Positions 49,873-63,470 of a stretch of 64,000 bases of DNA are shown one piece after another (within the stretch, counting starts at the first letter, position 1; each line of letters starts with the position of its first letter). The stretch is from contig OZ059897.1 in assembly GCA_964057225.1 (NCBI GenBank), positions 21,824,001 to 21,888,000 on the forward strand, written 5' to 3'. The notes beneath the pieces are model-generated. The model made no database searches, was not told the origin of the DNA, and saw nothing but the letters and a program-made list of their open reading frames with translations. This stretch comes from Auanema rhodensis (Eukaryota > Nematoda > Chromadorea > Rhabditida > Rhabditidae). The position numbers and the translations under genes are program-made.

Positions 49873-52868
49873 ACGTGATGTGCACTTGGTATGTAACCCG
49901 CTTCACGTGAAAGATAAAGAGATGCGGTTTTCAAAATTAGATTCCCCATGTCCATATTAGTCTAAAAACAAATTTTTATTGATATTGGTGCATGGTAACC
50001 ATGACTTTGAAATTTACGTGAACTTTAATTTATGCTAATTAAATGTACACGTGATGTGCACTTGGTATGTAACTCGCTTCACGTGAAAGATAAAGAGATG
50101 CGGTTTTCAAAATTAGATTCCCCATGTCCATATTAGTCTAAAAACAAATTTTTATTGATATTGGTGCATGGTAACCATGACTTTAAAATTTACGTGAACT
50201 TTAATTTATGCTAATTAAATGTACACGTGATGTGCACTTGGTATGTAACTCGCTTCACGTGAAAGATAAAGAGATGCGGTTTTCAAAATTAGATTCCCCA
50301 TGTCCATATTAGTCTAAAAACAAATTTTTATTGATATTGGTTCATGGTAACCATGACTTTGAAATTTACGTGAACTTTAATTTATGCTAATTAAATGTAC
50401 ACGTGATGTGCACTTGGTATGTAACTCGCTTCACGTGAAAGATAAAGAGATGCGGTTTTCAAAATTAGATTCCCCAAGTCCATATTAGTCTAAAAACAAA
50501 TTTTTATTGATATTGGTTCATGGTAACCATGACTTTGAAATTTACGTGAACTTTAATTTATGCTAATTAAATGTACACGTGATGTGCACTTGGTATGTAA
50601 CTCGCTTCACGTGAAAGATAAAGAGATGCGGTTTTCAAAATTAGATTCCCCATGTCCATATTAGTCTAAAAACAAATTTTTATTGATATTGGTGCATGGT
50701 AACCATGACTTTGAAATTTACGTGAACTTTAATTTATGCTAATTAAATGTACACGTGATGTGCACTTGGTATGTAACTCGCTTCACGTGAAAGATAAAGA
50801 GATGCGGTTTTCAAAATTAGATTCCCCATGTCCATATTAGTCTAAAAACAAATTTTTATTGATATTGGTGCATGGTAACCATGACTTTGAAATTTACGTG
50901 AACTTTAATTTATGCTAATTAAATGTACACGTGATGTGCACTTGGTATGTAACTCGCTTCACGTGAAAGATAAAGAGATGCGGTTTTCAAAATTAGATTC
51001 CGCATGTCCATATTAGTCTAAAAACAAATTTTTATTGATATTGGTTCATGGTAACCATGACTTTGAAATTGACGTGAACTTTAATTTATGCTAATTAAAT
51101 GTACACGTGATGTGCACTTGGTATGTAACTCGCTTCAAGTGAAAGATAAAGAGATGCGGTTCTCAAAATTAGATTCCCCATGTCCATATTAGTCTAAAAA
51201 CAAATTTTTATTGATATTGGTGCATGGTAACCATGACTTTGAAATTTACGTGAACTTTGATTTATGCTAATTAAATGTACACGTGATGTGCACTTGGTAT
51301 GTAACTCGCTTCACGTGAAAGATAAAGAGATGCGGTTTTCAAAATTAGATTCCCCAAGTCCATATTAGTCTAAAAACAAATTTTTATTGATATTGGTTCA
51401 TGGTAACCATGACTTTGAAATTTACGTGAACTTTGATTTATGCTAATTAAATGTACACGTGATGTGCACTTGGTATGTAACTCGCTTCACGTGAAAGATA
51501 AAGAGATGCGGTTTTCAAAATTAGATTCCCCATGTCCATATTAGTCTAAAAACAAATTTTTATTGATATTGGTTCATGGTAACCATGACTTTGAAATTTA
51601 CGTGAACTTTGATTTATGCTAATTAAATGTACACGTGATGTGCACTTGGTATGTAACTCGCTTCACGTGAAAGATAAAGAGATGCGGTTTTCAAAATTAG
51701 ATTCCCCATGTCCATATTAGTCTAAAAACAAATTTTTATCGATATTGGTTCATGGTAACCATGACTTTGAAATTTACGTGAACTTTAATTTATGCTAATT
51801 AAATGTACACGTGATGTGCACTTGGTATGTAACTCGCTTCACGTGAAAGATAAAGAGATGCGGTTTTCACAATTAGGTTCCCCATGTCCATATTAGTCTA
51901 AAAACAAATTTTTATTGATATTGGTGCATGGTAACCATGACTTTGAAATTTACGTGAACTTTAATTTATGCTAATTAAATGTACACGTGATGTGCACTTG
52001 GTATGTAACTCGCTTCACGTGAAAGATAAAGAGATGCGGTTTTCAAAATTAGATTCCCCAAGTCCATATTAGTCTAAAAACAAATTTTTATTGATATTGG
52101 TTCATGGTAACCATGACTTTGAAATTTACGTGAACTTTAATTTATGCTAATTAAATGTACACGTGATGTGCACTTGGTATGTAACTCGCTTCACGTGAAA
52201 GATAAAGAGATGCGGTTTTCAAAATTAGATTCCCCATGTCCATATTAGTCTAAAAACAAATTTTTATTGATATTGGTTCATGGTAACCATGACTTTGAAA
52301 TTTACGTGAACTTTGATTTATGCTAATTAAATGTACACGTGATGTGCACTTGGTATGTAACTCGCTTCACGTGAAAGATAAAGAGATGCGGTTTTCAAAA
52401 TTAGATTCCCCATGTCCATATTAGTCTAAAAACAAATTTTTATCGATATTGGTTCATGGTAACCATGACTTTGAAATTTACGTGAACTTTAATTTATGCT
52501 AATTAAATGTACACGTGATGTGCACTTGGTATGTAACTCGCTTCACGTGAAAGATAAAGAGATGCGGCTTTCAAAATTAGATTCCCCATGTCCATATTAG
52601 TCTAAAAACAAATTTTTATCGATATTGGTTCATGGTAACCATGACTTTGAAATTTACGTGAACTTTAATTTATGCTAATTAAATGTACACGTGATGTGCA
52701 CTTGGTATGTAACTCGCTTCACGTGAAAGATAAAGAGATGCGGTTTTCAAAATTAGATTCCCCATGTCCATATTAGTCTAAAAACAAATTTTTATTGATA
52801 TTGGTTCATGGTAACCATGACTTTGAAATTTACGTGAACTTTAATTTATGCTAATTAAATGTACACGT
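49873..52868. repeat. 176-bp satellite array, block C (17 monomers)
   Basis: The satellite resumes at offset 161 and runs for 2996 bp (17 x 176 plus the 4-bp target duplication) to offset 164. Variant monomers include a second gtaacccgc copy, gattccgcatg, aaattgacgtg, cttcaagtg, attaggttcc and three tatcgatattgg monomers. Most of the block is repeated in block D as part of the 3771-bp duplication. No gene is visible. Confidence 0.97.
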
Positions 52869-53354
52869 TTGAACGGGTTTATTGTTCGAATCACAGGTTA
52901 AAAGCGGAAACAATGTTAATAAATAGAGAAAATTGTAGATATACAGAAGAACCTTACAATACAAACATACATAATAATTGGCTAGATATATGTAAATAAA
53001 CGAGTCGTGCATATTTCCTTTTATTATGATAGCGTACAGCACTACTGGTGTGTTAAAGTTTCGAAGTTCTAGTTAGGTAAAGGAGAGAAAAGTTGTTCAG
53101 TGTAGATCACTGACCTCTGTAGTATTCTGACAGGTGCGGTGGAACTCTTGACATGAGTCGAGCCCGTTCTGACAGTAAGAGGTAACTAACGCTTGATCCA
53201 TATGACTAATGTCTATAGGATTCGGAGCATAGTAACAGGTCTCGGAGGTTAACTAGGAAACTGTCTAGCTATAACATGCAGTGAGGCTAGCAGGCTAGTA
53301 ATATGGAAAAAAATATACATGAGCAAGATTTCAAGTTACATTAATCAGAGCAGG
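52869..53354 (-). other. 3' UTR of truncated LINE copy 2
   Basis: Same content as 49098-49583, including AATAAA (plus-strand TTTATT at 52878-52883). No gene is present. Confidence 0.75.
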
Positions 53355-53643
53355 TTAAAAATCATTTAAAATAACAGATAGGTGTTTTCTGAAGCTGGAG
53401 GTGTTTCTCAGTTGAATGATGTTTTCAGGAAGAGCGTTCCAGATTTGAATAGCTCTGTATTCAATTCCAGTTCTAGTTTCGCTTCTCCAAAGATCAGGAT
53501 ATTCAACATTCCATAGATGCCTACGAAGTGAATGTGCGTAGTGCTTGATAGTAAAAAAATTAAGGCTGTTTTCTGGAATGTTTTTAGTTATCTGATTGTG
53601 ATAGAAGACGAGATCAATTAACAGTCTTCTAAAAGATAGAGAT
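53355..53643 (-). pseudogene. LINE ORF2 C-terminal remnant (about 95 codons), copy 2
   Basis: Its translation is identical to the remnant ending at 49584, including the stop and the 28-codon antisense satellite extension to an ATG at 53724-53726. The lack of differences indicates a recent duplication or gene conversion between the two copies. Confidence 0.87.
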
Positions 53644-56600
53644 ACGTGATGTGCACTTGGTATGTAACCCGCTTCACGTGAAAGATAAAGAGATGCGGTT
53701 TTCAAAATTAGATTCCCCATGTCCATATTAGTCTAAAAACAAATTTTTATTGATATTGGTGCATGGTAACCATGACTTTGAAATTTACGTGAACTTTAAT
53801 TTATGCTAATTAAATGTACACGTGATGTGCACTTGGTATGTAACTCGCTTCACGTGAAAGATAAAGAGATGCGGTTTTCAAAATTAGATTCCCCATGTCC
53901 ATATTAGTCTAAAAACAAATTTTTATTGATATTGGTGCATGGTAACCATGACTTTAAAATTTACGTGAACTTTAATTTATGCTAATTAAATGTACACGTG
54001 ATGTGCACTTGGTATGTAACTCGCTTCACGTGAAAGATAAAGAGATGCGGTTTTCAAAATTAGATTCCCCATGTCCATATTAGTCTAAAAACAAATTTTT
54101 ATTGATATTGGTTCATGGTAACCATGACTTTGAAATTTACGTGAACTTTAATTTATGCTAATTAAATGTACACGTGATGTGCACTTGGTATGTAACTCGC
54201 TTCACGTGAAAGATAAAGAGATGCGGTTTTCAAAATTAGATTCCCCATGTCCATATTAGTCTAAAAACAAATTTTTATTGATATTGGTTCATGGTAACCA
54301 TGACTTTGAAATTTACGTGAACTTTAATTTATGCTAATTAAATGTACACGTGATGTGCACTTGGTATGTAACTCGCTTCACGTGAAAGATAAAGAGATGC
54401 GGTTTTCAAAATTAGATTCCCCATGTCCATATTAGTCTAAAAACAAATTTTTATTGATATTGGTGCATGGTAACCATGACTTTGAAATTTACGTGAACTT
54501 TAATTTATGCTAATTAAATGTACACGTGATGTGCACTTGGTATGTAACTCGCTTCACGTGAAAGATAAAGAGATGCGGTTTTCAAAATTAGATTCCCCAT
54601 GTCCATATTAGTCTAAAAACAAATTTTTATTGATATTGGTGCATGGTAACCATGACTTTGAAATTTACGTGAACTTTAATTTATGCTAATTAAATGTACA
54701 CGTGATGTGCACTTGGTATGTAACTCGCTTCACGTGAAAGATAAAGAGATGCGGTTTTCAAAATTAGATTCCGCATGTCCATATTAGTCTAAAAACAAAT
54801 TTTTATTGATATTGGTTCATGGTAACCATGACTTTGAAATTGACGTGAACTTTAATTTATGCTAATTAAATGTACACGTGATGTGCACTTGGTATGTAAC
54901 TCGCTTCAAGTGAAAGATAAAGAGATGCGGTTCTCAAAATTAGATTCCCCATGTCCATATTAGTCTAAAAACAAATTTTTATTGATATTGGTGCATGGTA
55001 ACCATGACTTTGAAATTTACGTGAACTTTGATTTATGCTAATTAAATGTACACGTGATGTGCACTTGGTATGTAACTCGCTTCACGTGAAAGATAAAGAG
55101 ATGCGGTTTTCAAAATTAGATTCCCCAAGTCCATATTAGTCTAAAAACAAATTTTTATTGATATTGGTTCATGGTAACCATGACTTTGAAATTTACGTGA
55201 ACTTTGATTTATGCTAATTAAATGTACACGTGATGTGCACTTGGTATGTAACTCGCTTCACGTGAAAGATAAAGAGATGCGGTTTTCAAAATTAGATTCC
55301 CCATGTCCATATTAGTCTAAAAACAAATTTTTATTGATATTGGTTCATGGTAACCATGACTTTGAAATTTACGTGAACTTTGATTTATGCTAATTAAATG
55401 TACACGTGATGTGCACTTGGTATGTAACTCGCTTCACGTGAAAGATAAAGAGATGCGGTTTTCAAAATTAGATTCCCCATGTCCATATTAGTCTAAAAAC
55501 AAATTTTTATCGATATTGGTTCATGGTAACCATGACTTTGAAATTTACGTGAACTTTAATTTATGCTAATTAAATGTACACGTGATGTGCACTTGGTATG
55601 TAACTCGCTTCACGTGAAAGATAAAGAGATGCGGTTTTCACAATTAGGTTCCCCATGTCCATATTAGTCTAAAAACAAATTTTTATTGATATTGGTGCAT
55701 GGTAACCATGACTTTGAAATTTACGTGAACTTTAATTTATGCTAATTAAATGTACACGTGATGTGCACTTGGTATGTAACTCGCTTCACGTGAAAGATAA
55801 AGAGATGCGGTTTTCAAAATTAGATTCCCCAAGTCCATATTAGTCTAAAAACAAATTTTTATTGATATTGGTTCATGGTAACCATGACTTTGAAATTTAC
55901 GTGAACTTTAATTTATGCTAATTAAATGTACACGTGATGTGCACTTGGTATGTAACTCGCTTCACGTGAAAGATAAAGAGATGCGGTTTTCAAAATTAGA
56001 TTCCCCATGTCCATATTAGTCTAAAAACAAATTTTTATTGATATTGGTTCATGGTAACCATGACTTTGAAATTTACGTGAACTTTGATTTATGCTAATTA
56101 AATGTACACGTGATGTGCACTTGGTATGTAACTCGCTTCACGTGAAAGATAAAGAGATGCGGTTTTCAAAATTAGATTCCCCATGTCCATATTAGTCTAA
56201 AAACAAATTTTTATTGATATTGGTGCATGGTAACCATGACTTTGAAATTTACGTGAACTTTGATTTATGCTAATTAAATGTACACGTGATGTGCACTTGG
56301 TATGTAACTCGCTTCACGTGAAAGATAAAGAGATGCGGTTTTCAAAATTAGATTCCCCATGTCCATATTAGTCTAAAAACAAATTTTTATTGATATTGGT
56401 GCATGGTAACCATGACTTTGAAATTTACGTGAACTTTGATTTATGCTAATTAAATGTACACGTGATGTGCACTTGGTATGTAACTCGCTTCACGTGAAAG
56501 ATAAAGAGATGCGGTTTTCAAAATTAGATTCCCCATGTCCATATTAGTCTAAAAACAAATTTTTATTGATATTGGTGCATGGTAACCATGACTTTGAAAT

Positions 56601-58199
56601 TTACGTGAACTTTAATTTATGCTAATTAAATGTACACGTGATGTGCACTTGGTATGTAACTCGCTTCACGTGAAAGATAAAGAGATGCGGTTTTCAAAAT
56701 TAGATTCCTCATGTCCATATTAGTCTAAAAACAAATTTTTATTGATATTGGTTCATGGTAACCATGACTTTGAAATTTACGTGAACTTTAATTTATGCTA
56801 ATTAAATGTACACGTGATGTGCACTTGGTATGTAACTCGTTTCACGTGAAAGATAAAGAGATGCGGTTTTCAAAATTAGATTCCCCATGTCCATATTAGT
56901 CTAAAAACAAATTTTTATTGATATTGGTTCATGGTAACCATGACTTTGAAATTTACGTGAACTTTAATTTATGCTAATTAAATGTACACGTGATGTGCAC
57001 TTGGTATGTAACTCGCTTCACGTGAAAGATAAAGAGATGCGGTTTTCAAAATTAGATTCCCCATGTCCATATTAGTCTAAAAACAAATTTTTATTGATAT
57101 TGGTGCATGGTAACCATGACTTTGAAATTTACGTGAACTTTAATTTATGCTAATTAAATGTACACGTGATGTGCACTTGGTATGTAACTCGCTTCACGTG
57201 AAAGATAAAGAGATGCGGTTCTCAAAATTAGATTCCGCATGTCCATATTAGTCTAAAAACATATTTTTTTATTGATATTGGTTCATGGTAACCATGACTT
57301 TGAAATTTACGTGAACTTTAATTTATGCTAATTAAATGTACACGTGATGTGCACTTGGTATGTAACTCGCTTCACGTATAAGATAAAGAGATGCGGTTTT
57401 CAAAATTAGATTCCCCATGTCCATATTGGTCTAAAAACAAATTTTTATTGATATTGGTGCATGGTAACCATGACTTTGAAATTTACGTGAACTTTAATTC
57501 ATGCTAATTAAATGTACACGTGATGTGCACTTGGTATGTAACTCGCTTCACGTGAAAGATAAAGAGATGCGGTTTTCAAAATTAGATTCCCCATGTCCAT
57601 ATTAGTCTAAAAACAAATTTTTATTGATATTGGTGCATGGTAACCATGACTTTGAAATTTACGTGAACTTTAATTTATGCTAATTAAATGTACACGTGAT
57701 GTGCACTTGGTATGTAACTCGCTTCACGTGAAAGATAAAGAGATGCGGTTTTCAAAATTAGATTCCCCATGTCCATATTAGTCTAAAAACAAATTTTTAT
57801 TGATATTGGTGCATGGTAACCATGACTTTGAAATTTACGTGAACTTTAATTTATGCTAATTAAATGTACACGTGATGTGCACTTGGTATGTAACTCGCTT
57901 CACGTGAAAGATAAAGAGATGCGGTTTTCAAAATTAGATTCCCCATGTCCATATTAGTCTAAAAACAAATTTTTATTGATATTGGTGCATGGTAACCATG
58001 ACTTTGAAATTTACGTGAACTTTAATTCATGCTAATTAAATGTACACGTGATGTGCACTTGGTATGTAACTCGCTTCACGTAAAAGATAAAGAGATGCGG
58101 TTTTCAAAATTAGATTCCCCATGTCCATATTAGTCTAAAAACAAATTTTTATTGATATTGGTGCATGGTAACCATGACTTTGAAATTTACGTGTACTTT

Positions 58200-61100
58200 A
58201 ATTTATGCTAATTAAATGTACACGTGATGTGCACTTGGTATGTAACTCGCTTCACGTGAAAGATAAAGAGATGCGGTTTTCAAAATTAGATTCCCCAAGT
58301 CCATATTAGTCTAAAAACAAATTTTTATTGATATTGGTTCATGGTAACCATGACTTTGAAATTTACGTGAACTTTAATTTATGCTAATTAAATGTACACG
58401 TGATGTGCACTTGGTATGTAACTCGCTTCACGTGAAAGATAAAGAGATGCGGTTTTCAAAATTAGATTCCCCATGTCCATATTAATCTAAAAACAAATTT
58501 TTATTGATATTGATTCATGGTAACCATGACTTTGAAATTTACGTGAACTTTGATTTATGCTAATTAAATGTACACGTGATGTGCACTTGGTATGTAACTC
58601 GCTTCACGTGAAAGATAAAGAGATGCGGTTTTCAAAATTAGATTCCCCATGTCCATATTAGTCTAAAAACAAATTTTTATTGATATTGGTGCATGGTAAC
58701 CATGACTTTGAAATTTACGTGAACTTTAATTTATGCTAATTAAATGTACACGTGATGTGCACTTGGTATGTAACTCGCTTCACGTGAAAGATAAAGAGAT
58801 GCGGTTTTCAAAATTAGATTCCCCATGTCCATATTAGTCTAAAAACAAATTTTTATTGATATTGGTTCATGGTAACCATGACTTTGAAATTTACGTGAAC
58901 TTTGATTTATGCTAATTAAATGTACACGTGATGTGCACTTGGTATGTAACTCGCTTCACGTGAAAGATAAAGAGATGCGGTTTTCAAAATTAGATTCCCC
59001 ATGTCCATATTAGTCTAAAAACAAATTTTTATTGATATTGGTGCATGGTAACCATAACTTTGAAATTTACGTGAACTTTAATTTATGCTAATTAAATGTA
59101 CACGTGATGTGCACTTGGTATGTAACTCGCTTCACGTGAAAGATAAAGAGATGCGGTTTTCAAAATTAGATTCCTCATGTCCATATTAGTCTAAAAACAA
59201 ATTTTTATTGATATTGGTTCATGGTAACCATGACTTTGAAATTTACGTGAACTTTAATTTATGCTAATTAAATGTACACGTGATGTGCACTTGGTATGTA
59301 AATCGCTTCACGTGAAAGATAAAGAGATGCGGTTTTCAAAATTAGATTCCACATCTCCATATTAGTCTAAAAACAAATTTTATTGATATTGGTGCATGGT
59401 AACCATGACTTTGAAATTTACGTGAACTTTAATTTATGCTAATTAAATGTACACGTGATGTGCACTTGGTATGTAACTCGCTTCACGTGAAAGATAAAGA
59501 GATGCGGTTTTCAAAATTAGATTCCCCATGTCCATATTAGTCTAAAAACAAATTTTTATTGATATTGGTGCATGGTAACCATGACTTTGAAATTTACGTG
59601 AACTTTAATTTATGCTAATTAAATGTACACGTGATGTGCACTTGGTATGTAACTCGCTTCACGTGAAAGATAAAGAGATGCGGTTTTCAAAATTAGATTC
59701 CCCAAGTCCATATTAGTCTAAAAACAAATTTTTATTGATATTGGTTCATGGTAACCATGACTTTGAAATTTACGTGAACTTTAATTTATGCTAATTAAAT
59801 GTACACGTGATGTGCACTTGGTATGTAACTCGCTTCACGTGAAAGATAAAGAGATGCGGTTTTCAAAATTAGATTCCCCATGTCCATATTAATCTAAAAA
59901 CAAATTTTTATTGATATTGATTCATGGTAACCATGACTTTGAAATTTACGTGAACTTTGATTTATGCTAATTAAATGTACACGTGATGTGCACTTGGTAT
60001 GTAACTCGCTTCACGTGAAAGATAAAGAGATGCGGTTTTCAAAATTAGATTCCCCATGTCCATATTAGTCTAAAAACAAATTTTTATTGATATTGGTGCA
60101 TGGTAACCATGACTTTGAAATTTACGTGAACTTTAATTTATGCTAATTAAATGTACACGTGATGTGCACTTGGTATGTAACTCGCTTCACGTGAAAGATA
60201 AAGAGATGCGGTTTTCAAAATTAGATTCCCCATGTCCATATTAGTCTAAAAACAAATTTTTATTGATATTGGTTCATGGTAACCATGACTTTGAAATTTA
60301 CGTGAACTTTGATTTATGCTAATTAAATGTACACGTGATGTGCACTTGGTATGTAACTCGCTTCACGTGAAAGATAAAGAGATGCGGTTTTCAAAATTAG
60401 ATTCCCCATGTCCATATTAGTCTAAAAACAAATTTTTATTGATATTGGTGCATGGTAACCATAACTTTGAAATTTACGTGAACTTTAATTTATGCTAATT
60501 AAATGTACACGTGATGTGCACTTGGTATGTAACTCGCTTCACGTGAAAGATAAAGAGATGCGGTTTTCAAAATTAGATTCCTCATGTCCATATTAGTCTA
60601 AAAACAAATTTTTATTGATATTGGTTCATGGTAACCATGACTTTGAAATTTACGTGAACTTTAATTTATGCTAATTAAATGTACACGTGATGTGCACTTG
60701 GTATGTAAATCGCTTCACGTGAAAGATAAAGAGATGCGGTTTTCAAAATTAGATTCCACATCTCCATATTAGTCTAAAAACAAATTTTATTGATATTGGT
60801 GCATGGTAACCATGACTTTGAAATTTACGTGAACTTTAATTTATGCTAATTAAATGTACACGTGATGTGCACTTGGTATGTAACTCGCTTCACGTGAAAG
60901 ATAAAGAGATGCGGTTTTCAAAATTAGATTCCCCATGTCCATATTAGTCTAAAAACAAATTTTTATTGATATTGGTGCATGGTAACCATGACTTTGAAAT
61001 TTACGTGAACTTTAATTTATGCTAATTAAATGTACACGTGATGTGCACTTGGTATGTAACTCGCTTCACGTGAAAGATAAAGAGATGCGGTTTTCAAAAT
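58200..61100. repeat. 8-monomer duplication (1407 bp), two copies
   Basis: attaatctaa recurs at 58481/59888, accataactttg at about 59050/60458, gattccacatctcc at 59346/60753, and the 1-bp-short caaattttattg at about 59378/60785. The spacing is 1407 bp (8 x 176 minus the one deleted base), so the deletion predates the duplication. Agreement fails left of about 58200 and beyond about 61100. Confidence 0.85.
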
Positions 61101-61189
61101 TAGATTCCCCATGTCCATATTAGTCTAAAAACAAATTTTTATTGATATTGGTGCATGGTAACCATGACTTTGAAATTTACGTGAACTTT

Positions 61190-63470
61190 AATTCATGCTA
61201 ATTAAATGTACACGTGATGTGCACTTGGTATGTAACTCGCTTCACGTAAAAGATAAAGAGATGCGGTTTTCAAAATTAGATTCCCCATGTCCATATTAGT
61301 CTAAAAACAAATTTTTATTGATATTGGTGCATGGTAACCATGACTTTGAAATTTACGTGTACTTTAATTTATGCTAATTAAATGTACACGTGATGTGCAC
61401 TTGGTATGTAACTCGCTTCACGTGAAAGATAAAGAGATGCGGTTTTCAAAATTAGATTCCCCAAGTCCATATTAGTCTAAAAACAAATTTTTATTGATAT
61501 TGGTTCATGGTAACCATGACTTTGAAATTTACGTGAACTTTAATTTATGCTAATTAAATGTACACGTGATGTGCACTTGGTATGTAACTCGCTTCACGTG
61601 AAAGATAAAGAGATGCGGTTTTCAAAATTAGATTCCCCATGTCCATATTAGTCTAAAAACAAATTTTTATTGATATTGGTTCATGGTAACCATGACTTTG
61701 AAATTTACGTGAACTTTAATTTATGCTAATTAAATGTACACGTGATGTGCACTTGGTATGTAAATCGCTTCACGTGAAAGATAAAGAGATGCGGTTTTCA
61801 AAATTAGATTCCACATCTCCATATTAGTCTAAAAACAAATTTTTATTGATATTGGTGCATGGTAACCATGACTTTGAAATTTACGTGAACTTTAATTTAT
61901 GCTAATTAAATGTACACGTGATGTGCACTTGGTATGTAACTCGCTTCATGTGAAAGATAAAGAGATGCGGTTTTCAAAATTAGGTTCCCCATGTCCATAT
62001 TAGTCTAAAAACAAATTTTTATTGATATTGGTTCATGGTAACCATGACTTTGAAATTTACGTGAACTTTAATTTATGCTAATTAAATGTACACGTGATGT
62101 GCACTTGGTATGTAACTCGCTTCACGTGAAAGATAAAGAGATGCGGTTTTCAAAATTAGATTCCCCATGTCCATATTAGTCTAAAAACAAATTTTTATTG
62201 ATATTGGTTCATGGTAACCATGACTTTGAAATTTACGTGAACTTTAATTTATGCTAATTAAATGTACACGTGATGTGCACTTGGTATGTAAATCGCTTCA
62301 CGTGAAAGATAAAGAGATGCGGTTTTCAAAATTAGATTCCACATCTCCATATTAGTCTAAAAACAAATTTTTATTGATATTGGTGCATGGTAACCATGAC
62401 TTTGAAATTTACGTGAACTTTAATTTATGCTAATTAAATGTACACGTGATGTGCACTTGGTATGTAACTCGCTTCATGTGAAAGATAAAGAGATGCGGTT
62501 TTCAAAATTAGGTTCCCCATGTCCATATTAGTCTAAAAACAAATTTTTATTGATATTGGTTCATGGTAACCATGACTTTGAAATTTACGTGAACTTTAAT
62601 TTATGCTAATTAAATGTACACGTGATGTGCACTTGGTATGTAACTCGCTTCACGTGAAAGATAAAGAGATGCGGTTTTCAAAATTAGATTCCCCATGTCC
62701 ATATTAGTCTAAAAACAAATTTTTATTGATATTGGTGCATGGTAACCATGACTTTGAAATTTACGTGAACTTTAATTCATGCTAATTAAATGTACACGTG
62801 ATGTGCACTTGGTATGTAACTCGCTTCACGTAAAAGATAAAGAGATGCGGTTTTCAAAATTAGATTCCCCATGTCCATATTAGTCTAAAAACAAATTTTT
62901 ATTGATATTGGTGCATGGTAACCATGACTTTGAAATTTACGTGTACTTTAATTTATGCTAATTAAATGTACACGTGATGTGCACTTGGTATGTAACTCGC
63001 TTCACGTGAAAGATAAAGAGATGCGGTTTTCAAAATTAGATTCCCCAAGTCCATATTAGTCTAAAAACAAATTTTTATTGATATTGGTTCATGGTAACCA
63101 TGACTTTGAAATTTACGTGAACTTTAATTTATGCTAATTAAATGTACACGTGATGTGCACTTGGTATGTAACTCGCTTCACGTGAAAGATAAAGAGATGC
63201 GGTTTTCAAAATTAGATTCCCCATGTCCATATTAGTCTAAAAACAAATTTTTATTGATATTGGTTCATGGTAACCATGACTTTGAAATTTACGTGAACTT
63301 TAATTTATGCTAATTAAATGTACACGTGATGTGCACTTGGTATGTAAATCGCTTCACGTGAAAGATAAAGAGATGCGGTTTTCAAAATTAGATTCCACAT
63401 CTCCATATTAGTCTAAAAACAAATTTTTATTGATATTGGTGCATGGTAACCATGACTTTGAAATTTACGT
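61190..63470. repeat. 9-monomer higher-order repeat (1584 bp), about 1.4 copies
   Basis: cttcacgtaaaag at 61243 and 62827, and gattccacatctcc at 61808/63392 and 62336/63920, are 1584 bp apart. An inner 528-bp (3-monomer) step repeats as well. The block ends near 63470, where gtgtacttt replaces gtgaacttt. Confidence 0.75.

Larger units (their letters stand above)
52869..53643 (-). mobile_element. 5'-truncated LINE copy, second lineage (copy 2, by duplication)
   Basis: This 775-bp segment appears identical base for base to 49098-49872, with the same junctions (ACGT at 52865-52868 and 53644-53647) and the same flanking gtaacccgc monomer. Because the surrounding satellite is duplicated at the same 3771-bp spacing, it is a segmental copy and not a separate insertion. 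Confidence 0.93.
49074..56210. repeat. Tandem duplication, period 3771 bp, carrying a LINE fragment plus 17 monomers
   Basis: The LINE fragment at 49098 recurs at 52869, and the downstream monomers match in order at the same spacing: gattccgcatg at about 51000/54771, aaattgacgtg at about 51070/54841, cttcaagtgaaag at about 51135/54906, tatcgatattgg at about 51738/55509, and attaggttcc at about 51875/55646. One substitution separates the copies (ccaagtcc near 50475 against ccatgtcc near 54246). The match is lost left of about 49073 and right of about 52430/56200. The unit arose by unequal exchange or replication slippage after the LINE fragment had inserted. Confidence 0.9.

Noticed and set aside
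52869-53643. A third independent LINE insertion at the same site
   Set aside because: The flanking satellite is duplicated together with the fragment at the same 3771-bp spacing, so it is a segmental copy and does not add evidence for target choice.
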